Source: Ianthella basta
Lineage: Eukaryota; Porifera; Demospongiae; Verongiida; Ianthellidae
DNA: 64,000 bases
NCBI GenBank assembly: GCA_964019415.1
Contig: OZ025890.1
Coordinates: 441,001 to 505,000 of the forward strand
Reading direction: 5' to 3'
This document shows, one piece after another, positions 53,416 through 64,000 of this stretch (positions are counted from its first letter, which is position 1; every line of letters begins with the position of its first letter). A program made the translations under genes and the position numbers. Below the pieces are notes generated by a model. The model saw nothing but the letters and a program-made list of their open reading frames with translations, did not search any database and was not told the DNA's origin.

Positions 53416-56400
53416 TCACTCTGGTCCATGCTCAAGCCCCTCCTCCTGGCTCTGGGCAAGATGGCCGTCCATTTTGTCAAAGCAGCCATCACAAACCCTC
53501 ACTGGATCAACCAGCAGCTGTGACTCAACCGGCACAAAGTGGCTCGAACAAGAAGAGCAGAAGACACCACCACAACTCCTGAACAGACATGAAGCATGAA
53601 AAACATCACCACACACACACACACCACACACACCACACACACACACACCACACACACACACACCACACACCACACACACCTGCAGTGGTGCTTTCTTCTG
53701 AGCAAGCTGAAGGTTGCATGACAACGCATGCAGTTCACAGCAGCGTGGTCAGGCACCCACTTGACGGCCTCTGCATCCTCCTTCCTTACCTCCTGCCAGC
53801 TACCCAGGGATAACTTTGATGGCTGCGGGAATAAGTGTGACATAGTGACACATCATGGAGTGATAACGACATGGTGAAACACAGTGACACAAGACTGAGT
53901 AATGAATGACATAGTGTGACAGAGTGACACATGATGGAGTGATAATGACACAGTGAAACAGTGACACAAGACTGAGTAATGAATGACATAGTGTGACAGA
54001 GTGACACATGATGGAGTGATAATGACACAGTGAAACAGTGACACAAGACAGAGTAATGAATGACATAGTGTGACAGAGTGACACATGATGGAGTGATAAT
54101 GACATAGTGAAACAGTGACACAAGACAGAGTAATGAATGACATAGTGTGACAGAGTGACACACGATGGAGGGATACTTGACATAGTAGGACAGGGTGTCA
54201 CGACAAAAGTGCTCCATGATGCACTTCAGCTACGCAATTATAACACTACAAGAGCCATGCAATACAGCTAGTTGTCCCAGAGACACCACATGTGCATGGC
54301 CTGTGTCCAGAGACACCACATGTGCATGGCCTGTGTCCAGAGACACCACATGTGCATGGGCTGTGTCCAGAGACACTACATGCTAGAACTGACATACGTA
54401 CATCTGCCTTGTCTGATGAGCCATCTCGGCTTTCTTCCCGCTGTACGCTCCCATTCCTTTGGTGCATGTGATGCTTCTGGTTGTGGTCTGTCTGTCTGTG
54501 TGCACGCAAGCACTGTAACTGATCCTGTACAGTGTCTCTGATCAGCTCAAACCCATCTGGACCAAGAAAGTGCTTGACAGCATTAGTGTACACAAAGTCA
54601 CACTGAAGTGGTCTGCAGGACGACTCCAGCTTCTCCACCCCTTCACAGGTGACCTCAAGTGAAGCTGGGCCATGATCCTCACATTCACTCAGCTTTGTGT
54701 CATTACGACTCATACTCAGACTTTCTGGGATATTGTTGTCCTTGCTGGTAAGGATATGCGGTGTCCAGCTCCCATTGGGCATGATCTCTTCTGGTAGCCC
54801 TACTTCCTCAGGGAGGGAGGTGAGCACCGCACCCTCTTCCTCTACTTCTTCCTCTTCCTCCTTGATGATGTGTGGGATAGGCGGGAAGGACACACAATGC
54901 TGGGGGAGAAACAGCCGTCGCCATAGCAACATGTGCCGTACATCACTTTGAACTGGGAGTACCTAAGGTTAAGATGGAATGGAACAACAATGCCATGCAT
55001 GCAGTGCCGGTGGGAGTGACATGAGGTGTGGTGGGAGTGACACGAGGTGTGGTGGGAGTGACACGAGGTGTGGTGGGAGTGACACGAGGTGTGGTGGGAG
55101 TGACATGAGCTGTGGTGGGAGTGACACGAGGTGTGGTGGGAGTGACATGAGGTGTGGTGGGAGTGACACGAGGTGTGGTGGGAGTGACATGAGGTGTGGT
55201 GGGAGTGACATGAGGTGTGGTAGGCCAACCTCTCTCTCAGCTGGCTGAATGTACAGGAGGTTCCGATAGAGGTGGGCATCTGCCTGCACTGTCATCCACA
55301 GCGAAGTGGTGCGGGTGTGCACTTCATTCTCCAACCTCTCTTTTGCCCCATCCCCCAGGAAGGTCCCATACAGCGAAGAGTATGAATGACGGAGAAGAAA
55401 CAACTGCACACAGAGGAAGAACACATTTACACACAGCACCAACTAGGCAAACTGATACATAGCTACTGGATTGATAGACCAAGTGTGAGCAAAGAAGGGA
55501 GAAGGGAAAGGTCCACAACATACAGTAATGCATGACATCTGCTCTAAGATTGGGAAGACGACACATACCTCCACCACATGCACTACCCCTCACCATCCAG
55601 TACCCTCCCCCTCCCCCTCCCCATCCAGTACCCTCCCCCTACCCCTCCCCATCCAGTACCCTCCCCCTACCCCTCCCCATCCAGTACCCTCCCCCTACCC
55701 CTCCCCATCCAGTACCCTCCCCCTACCCCTCACCATCCAGTACCCTCCCCCTCCCCCTCCCCATCCAGTACCCTCCCCCTACCCCTCCCCATCCAGTACC
55801 CTCCCCCTACCCCTCACCATCCAGTACCCTCCCCCTACCCCTCCCCATCCAGTACCCTCCCCCTACCCCTCCCCAGTCCTGAGCTTACAAGGTAGCTTTC
55901 ATTGAACTCAAAGTGGCAAGGGAACTGGTTGAGCAGTTGGTGTACACAGTCCAGCCACTGCAGGAAGACAGGGCTGTTCTGGTCTGGCTGGTGGAACGAG
56001 CGCCGCAGGGCAAATTGGTGGCCAAAGGACAGCCACTCGCGCTCAATCAAAAACTGGAAACCCTACATATTGTCATGGTGAAGTAAGGGACAGTTGCTAT
56101 GGTAACTCGGCACACACACTATTTGCCAACTGCAGTCAGCGTGCACTCGATTGACACAATTATGAGCAGCCTCCATCCACCACATCCAACACCCACTCAC
56201 CCCACCATTCACATCCCCCTCATGTCCTATTTACACCACACACCCTACGTACCTCAATCGTCCTGTAGTAGGGATCCAAGATGATCTTGGCTAGGGAGAC
56301 CACCTGGGGGGTGCGGTCCCACCCATCGCTGCAGTGCACCAGAGCAGGTGCCCCGCCCACCATGACCTCCCCCACCTCCACCGCTACTGCTAACAGTTGG

Positions 56401-59228
56401 GACACATAGTGTAGCCAGTTGGTGCCCTCCAAGGAGGACCAGAAGCTAGGGGTGGAGAAGGAGAGGGGACAACGGCAGAAGTTACGTAAGCTAAGCACTG
56501 AATGTAGCAACCTTTGGCAATGGCAACACAAAACTCTTACTTTTTAAAGCAAATTGAAAATTTGCATAATTATTCAAACCTTCAAATTCCCATTCAATCC
56601 CCATGGAAACACTTATCATGCTGCTCCTCCTTAACCTGCCAAACTCACCTCTTGACATTGCTGGCAAGGAGAGAGCGGAGGTCAGTGAAGCTCCGGTAGA
56701 CATCATGGATATTGGGAAGTCCTTTGTACTGCACTTCACAGTTGGTATAATACTCTGTACAGTGAGGTGGGTTGGAGGTGGAGAACACAAGGGGAGACAC
56801 ACAATGAACCAGTGCTCAAATACAACCAATGGCTACAAACATGTATCCTTGAACACATACTCACAGAACACACTGCAGACACCCACCAGGGTTCTCTGTT
56901 CCGCCTCCCTTGGCTCTGTTCCCCAGGCAAGCCATGTAGGCCCTCAAATCAAAGACAACTAGCTTCTTTGCATCCTCCTCCTCCTCCTCCTCCTCCTCCT
57001 CCTCCTCCTCCCATTCACCACCCGCATGTGGCAGCACCCCATTGGGTGTACGTGGTGAGGGAGTGGTGGCAGTGGAGGCCCGGGACACCTGCAGGAGCAG
57101 TTTCTCATCGGCCGCACTCCTCCAGCTGAACCACCCCACCTTGGGCTGGCTGGAACGCATCAGTACACAGCCATTGTCGTGTCTGTGAGGGGACACAACA
57201 GGTAGGAGGTACATGAGCTCTCCACAACAGCCCAGTTTAACAATATGTGTACACACAGTACATAATAGAAACAGGATAGAAGAACCTCTCCAACACACAC
57301 AGGCACCTGTTGGACTCTAAGACCCCACCAGCTCAGAACGCTCCCCATAGGCTGTGAGGTGACATTCTACACATACACGTATATATGTATACAGTGGAGG
57401 AGTGATGGAGGGCACGGGACGGTACCACCACTGTGTGAGTCTGACCTCCAAACCACGGTTGGTATGCGTCCGTTGACCCTGAACTGTGCTGCCTCCTCCA
57501 GCTGTGTGTCCTGCACTGCTGTGGGCACCACAAGGAGCTTTGGGTAAGTCGGACAGAGTCTGAGGAAAATAGACAGAGGTGACAAGAGGAAGAGGCGATA
57601 GGGAGAGCACAGAGGATGAGGTGAAGAAGAGAAAGGGGCCTTGACAAAGAAGGAAAGATAACCATGGCAACAGCCTTGTTACACAATATTCCACTTTTAC
57701 TGAGTGTCCACTTCATTGCCAGGAGACAGTACAGTCCATGCACTGGTAAATTCAAGCAATGCTCTTTCACTTAATCGCCATGGATACCAACCATGTGACA
57801 TGTGTGTCAATATATGGACCCACTTGAACTCCACGTTGCATTCTGTGATCTTCCACTGACCAGAATCGCTCATTCCAAGACGATTGAACTCCTTCTCCAC
57901 TAACAGGTCTGGAGTGACACAATGTGACATGCACATGACAGACATGTCATAAATAACGGATCATGTGACAAAAAAGTGACAATGACACACATATGGTAGA
58001 CATTACACAAGATTAAAATATCAAAAAATGGGCATATGTACAGTAAATTCTAGCAAGCAATCTGGAACAATCTCACAGGAAACAATTATGCCACACCTGG
58101 TTTGAGGCTGTCGGACAATCCATTGTGCGCTCTCTGACTGCCTTCAACCTCCTCTCTCCCTCCCTCCCTCCTGCCCAGGACCTCCCTGTCCACCACTTCA
58201 GCATGGTGTACAAAGGCAAAGCTGTCCCTTACCCTCCTAACCACACCCAGTGCCTCAAGTAGTCTATCTCGCCAGCGCATGATCTGAGACTCAGAGTAAA
58301 AGGTGACACTGTACGGGGGGAGGGGGGGAAAGGAACACACTGATGTACACACAGTCAGGTGATACAAGTGTATTCATGACACAGGTGGATAGGGACAATG
58401 CTATGGTATACAGCAGCAGATAAAATTATACACTGTGTATACTGTACATGTGTGTGTCTGTCCGTCTGTCCATGTGTGTTTCTGTGTGTATGTGTACGTG
58501 TGTGCCTGTATGTACGTATGCACGCACGTGCGTGTGTGTGTCTGTGTGTGCACGTGTGTGTGTACATGTGTGATTACAGGTACAGGAAGCAGTGACATAG
58601 TTGTACACAAGAACAAGGAGATAAACCACAGCACATGCTGACACAGTGCACACAACACCAATGGGGCCACACATTACAATAGGACTACACAGGGCCACAC
58701 AGGTCCATGGGTGGGGGGGGGGGGGGGGGGGGGCACACAGGGCCATATCAGCCACACAGGACCATCATCAATACACTGACATAATGTGAGTATTGCTGAC
58801 ATGTACACAATTAGCTCAATCAGCAAATTGCAGGCAAACAGAATTGGCTGAATCAGCAACACCAAACACCTCAGTGAAGGCATCCCACACGCCCACACTA
58901 TTCATGCTAATGTGCATGCCATGCTCTCTACTCACACATGCTGCTGGGCATCAAAGCAGTTTAAGACGAGGTCGGAAGATGACCTAACCTCCACAGTGTC
59001 CACCAGGCCCAGAGGGATCTGCAGTTGGGAGGCAGGCATGAGGCGGTACCGCCATTCCATCAACACTACGCACACTCTTGTACTCACTCATCCTCTACAC
59101 TAGAGTGGTGAACAGCTTTGAGTAAGGAAGTATGGTGCACCACCACTGGTTGGGACTAGTCCAGAAGACACCTTCTTAACACATTTCATTGTAACTTGTA
59201 TGTACTCTACTCGGGATGTGTGCGCGTG

Positions 59229-59319
<91 letters not shown>

Positions 59320-60066
59320 ATGTGGGCGCATGTATAATTGCATTAACCCAGATACCACAGGTGTTGAGCACGACTAAACTCGTCACAGTCCAGAAGGCTT
59401 GAAGACACACTCACTCATGCAGGCATTCACTTAATTTAACACTTTAATTACTCCAAATTGGTACTGACTACCACCAGCAGATATACTGTCACAACACACT
59501 ATAAAGGCACTTGACCCAAATGGTGGGCACACTGTTAGATCAACTCTCAGAACACAAAGACATCAACTCACGTTACAGAAGGTTGTCTCGTAAGCCACAA
59601 AGAGTCTATAATTGGACAATGTGATGACTGGGTAGTGTGTGTAGTCTGAGAGACAGCCCAAGTAGAGGACCCGCTCCCCGTCCAACAGGGGAAAGGGCAC
59701 GCCCGCATGGGCGTGGTCTGTAGAGCAGACATACACAAAGTTCAACACACCGCATCAACACAATCGCCCTACTTGCTAGTTGCACCAAACATCCCCTACC
59801 CACACAAGTGCACATACACACACGTTAGTGGACAGTAACAGCCATTCGCAATCAAGTCAATCAATTCACTCAATAAAGTCCTGTCACTCATCAAAATGCG
59901 CGAGCGAGGAATACTTCTGCATATTAACTGAGCAACAAAACAATATCCCCGGCACTGTAGGTAACTATCTGGCTTTACCAGTGACTACGGCTCTGTCCTC
60001 GTAAAGGCGGTAGGCGTCACCATGGTAAATGTTCTGAAAACTCCCTTCATCTCCTGCTGAGCTCAT
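53416..60066 (-). CDS. MTMR3/4: Myotubularin phosphatase with C-terminal FYVE domain (MTMR3/4 type)
   Basis: Fourteen exons give 845 residues: 60066-59979, 59717-59572, 59018-58936, 58308-58097, 57908-57824, 57559-57446, 57182-56887, 56754-56649, 56445-56253, 56062-55889, 55403-55230, 54962-54402, 53822-53680, 53578-53416. Order: PH-GRAM (~30-130, [17 protein letters not shown]); phosphatase (~180-600) with KAKGGG-like [15 protein letters not shown], the active site HCSDGWDRT (Cys 415, Arg 421), and PYYRTIEGFQFL; an acidic linker; FYVE (~764-830) with [22 protein letters not shown] and RVCDGC. All catalytic and PI3P-binding motifs are intact, so an active PI3P / PI(3,5)P2 3-phosphatase on endosomes is expected. 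It is shorter than vertebrate MTMR3 and MTMR4 (~1,200), mainly in the linker, and likely is the single ancestor-type gene of both. Exon 7 contains a poly-Glu run from a (GAG)n tract. Confidence 0.95.
53590..53679. repeat. CA-rich tract at the exon 13 donor of the myotubularin gene
   Basis: Repeats of CACACACACC; on the gene strand (GT)nGGT starts at the exon 13 donor. Confidence 0.85.
53845..54190. repeat. 77-bp tandem repeat, myotubularin intron 12
   Basis: About 4.5 copies with a constant 77-bp spacing (GAGTAATGAATGACATAG at 53897, 53974, 54051, 54128). Confidence 0.9.
54274..54380. repeat. 30-bp tandem repeat, myotubularin intron 12
   Basis: Four copies of CCAGAGACACCACATGTGCA plus TGGCCTGTGT. 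Confidence 0.85.
55010..55222. repeat. 21-bp minisatellite, myotubularin intron 11
   Basis: About ten copies of a 21-bp unit with GGTGGGAGTGACACGAGGTG, beginning just after the exon 11 donor on the gene strand. Confidence 0.9.
55590..55876. repeat. 27-bp minisatellite, myotubularin intron 10
   Basis: About ten copies of a 27-bp unit with CCATCCAGTACCCTCCCCCT. It ends 13 bp from the exon 10 donor. Confidence 0.9.
56972..57010. repeat. Coding (CTC)n trinucleotide repeat (poly-Glu)
   Basis: Thirteen consecutive CTC on the plus strand, read as GAG codons in exon 7 of the myotubularin gene, between the [11 protein letters not shown] region and VVFDLRAY. Confidence 0.9.
58709..58733. repeat. Poly-G run
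   Basis: An uninterrupted G run of about 23-25 bases in intron 3 of the myotubularin gene; length in the assembly may be unreliable. Confidence 0.85.
59230..59322. repeat. (GT)n microsatellite, myotubularin intron 2
   Basis: Perfect (GT)n of ~90 bp. Confidence 0.95.
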
Positions 60067-60242
60067 GTCGCACAGCTAAACGAGCTACTAAAGCGAATAC
60101 TACGCTACATTTCTCAGAAGAGTTGTATGGAATTTCCCTTCGACACGATAATTAGCGACTACGTCACTGCCATTTATACGTTAGCAGCGACTGCTTTTAC
60201 AATATAAATTAATATACAATTGGCACGTGACTGGATTTAAAG
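60067..60242. promoter_or_regulatory. Bidirectional promoter interval, myotubularin / VPS29
   Basis: 176 bp between divergent start codons, holding both 5' UTRs. Contains ACGTCACTG at ~60160 (CRE half-site). No TATA box in the usual place. Confidence 0.5.
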
Positions 60243-61789
60243 ATGGTGGGTAATAGACTGTTGGAATTGCTTGTTTTGTGCTGTCGTTTATGAAATTAAC
60301 TCCCATCGTCTCTCTCCTCATCTGCCAACAGTTGGTGCTAGTAATTGGAGACTTGCACATTCCACACAGAACGGCCAGCCTGCCGGCAAAGTTCAAGAAA
60401 CTGCTGGTAGGGAGGCCATCCAATTGCAATACTTCAATGACAAGGTGCTAGGGTAGTTGGTGGTGTAGTCCTGTAACCAGTGTTGTGTTCGCTGTGTGTG
60501 CGACCGCAGGTACCTGGCAGGATACAGCACATCCTGTGCACAGGGAACCTCTGCACCAACGAGACCTACGACTTCCTCAAAACCCTCGCCAGTGACGTGC
60601 ATGTGGTCAGAGGGGACTTTGATGAGGTGGGGACCTCACTTTACTGTGCCATTTGTGAATGTATCTGTCTTCTCTCCATTGTGAAGCATTTCTTGATTGT
60701 GACACTTTTTCTTGTGGTTGAATTACTCACTTGAGTGTGTCTTTCTTGCATGTCTGTACCAGTGCTGGTCACTGTCAGTACTGCTTGCAACACCACTGCC
60801 GTTTCCCTCTGTCCCCTCTCCCTCCCCCCCCCCCTCATTCTGTGTGTGTAGAACAACTCTTGGCCGGAGCAGAAGGTTGTCTCAGTAGGGCAGTTTCGCA
60901 TTGGCCTCATCCACGGTCACCAAGTGGTGCCGTGGGGTGATGTCAACAGCTTGGCACTGGTAGGGTGCACCGCCCACACAACATCTTACAGTGCAACCAT
61001 AGCAACCATTCACACTGCCACTGAAACTACCATACAATCTTGCTAATGTAGCTACTATTGTGTTTATATATACTCCAGTATTGTTGCATATGTTGTGTTA
61101 TATATTATTTGTAGCTGTGTGGGTGTTGTGTACAATATTTGTATCTAATAGCATCAAAGAAGCGGTGTGTGTATATAGTGTTGTGTGTGAATACCTTCCG
61201 TCCATGTTTACTCCTTCAGACCCAGCGACAACTTGATGTGGACATCATGATCTCAGGACACACCCACAAGGTAGACACACCTTGCTGTGTTGCCATGGTG
61301 CTGTCTTTGACCACACCCACTAATTCCCCCCTCTCTTCTCCTTTCCCCTCCCCCTCCACTCCCTTACTCTCCCCTCCCCTCACACCCCTGCCATGGTGAC
61401 TAGTTTGAAGCTCGTGAACATGAAGACAAGTTCTACATCAACCCCGGCTCAGCCACTGGAGCTTACAATGCCCTCGAAGCGTGAGTCTCACATAGCAAAC
61501 AGAGGGCTATCCAAGAGCCCATAGGCTACTAATTCTTCCGAGTGTACATCTGGTTTGTTCCGTTGTCTTCCAGGCCCCAATAGCCCACAGGCTGCTATTA
61601 GTCTTCCTAGCCTATTTTCATCTCCTAAGAGCCCAGGGGCTATTACTCACCTCTCTATTCCCTACTCCTCTTAGAGAAGTGACTCCGTCATTTGTGCTGA
61701 TGGACATCCAGGGGGACACTGCAGTGGTCTACACCTACCAGCTCACTAAGGACGTGGAAGTACAGAAGATGGAGTACAAGAAGAAATAG
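60243..61789 (+). CDS. VPS29: Retromer subunit VPS29
   Basis: Seven exons, 60243-60245, 60332-60406, 60510-60626, 60852-60959, 61220-61270, 61404-61480 and 61675-61789, give 181 residues (vertebrate 182). The first coding exon contains only the ATG; the joined start is [14 protein letters not shown]. The metallophosphoesterase fold motifs are present: [24 protein letters not shown] and SGHTHKFEA. As in other VPS29 proteins the fold serves as a scaffold: it binds VPS35 in retromer, which recycles cargo from endosomes. [16 protein letters not shown] and the C-terminal EYKKK are almost unchanged from vertebrates. Head to head with the PI3P phosphatase gene. No damage is seen. Confidence 0.97.
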
Positions 61790-62119
61790 ACCTATTGTGT
61801 GCATGTGGTAAACGTGAAATTGTTTTAAGTCCGTATACAGTGATGATGGTGGACTAATTTTGTATTAGACATTGATGGTGGTGACGGTACGGTATGGTGC
61901 TATGGACTTGGGTGTGCACACATCGCTATGTGAGCTATAGGCAGTTGTGTGTAAGGACATTTGCATCTCTCCACCCAACTGGGGGGTGGGAGTTGTGGGA
62001 ATGGTACGTAGTGTCGGTTGGAATACGCCCTAATGGAAGTGATTGGCCGGTCCTTATGTGGCAGGCTGTATTTTTACGCCTTTGGTGCAGGGTGAGGTCC
62101 GTTGCGCAATATATCTAAA
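61790..62119. other. Intergenic VPS29 / FBXO21
   Basis: 330 bp between tandem genes; contains the VPS29 3' UTR and the FBXO21 promoter. No motif stands out. Confidence 0.5.

Positions 62120-64000
<1,881 letters not shown>

Noticed and set aside
55528..55905. Pro/Ser-rich ORFs between 55528 and 55905
   Set aside because: 27-bp minisatellite in an intron of the myotubularin gene.

Overview
The window is animal nuclear DNA, most probably from a demosponge. It has small spliced genes with GT-AG introns, dense (GT)n and minisatellite intron filling, three head-to-head gene pairs, and a cluster encoding short-chain (spongin-type) collagens whose C-terminal domain is typical of sponges. I saw no rRNA, tRNA or CRISPR array. 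All exon boundaries were placed by hand from splice dinucleotides, reading frame and recalled protein families; none was aligned by computer.

Layout. 1-4190: the 5' exon of a C2-like/coiled-coil protein (minus) head to head with MRPL18 (plus), then TMED2 (minus). 4290-13798: AP4B1 (plus, 19 exons), head to head with TMED2; its intron 16 holds a nearly full-length APE-type LINE with an N-terminal 2A motif, broken by a 38-bp tandem duplication. 14790-41790: a minus-strand array of secreted collagens. Four full genes (two of them near-identical copies) encode signal peptide, von Willebrand A (vWA) domain, Gly-X-Y helix and spongin-type C-terminal domain. Two near-identical genes lack vWA, one gene is cut to vWA only, and one is a relic. 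A partial copy of the AP4B1 3' end lies among them. 25366-43062 is two near-identical 8.83-kb units; the join between them carries a 35-bp inverted templated insert. Each unit ends in a 30-bp minisatellite. 44218-53050: UBE3B (plus, 29 exons). 53416-60066: a MTMR3/4-type myotubularin with FYVE domain (minus, 14 exons), head to head with VPS29 (60243-61789, plus). 62120-64000: the 5' part of FBXO21 (plus).

How the genes relate. The single-copy genes are housekeeping. TMED2, AP4B1, VPS29 and the myotubularin all act in membrane traffic; VPS29 (retromer) and the PI3P phosphatase share a 176-bp promoter interval. UBE3B and FBXO21 belong to ubiquitination. The collagen cluster is the fast-changing part. 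Its genes share an exon plan with phase-1 introns and an upstream module of an X-box-like palindrome, a CRE-like site and a TATA box, suggesting co-regulated matrix proteins.
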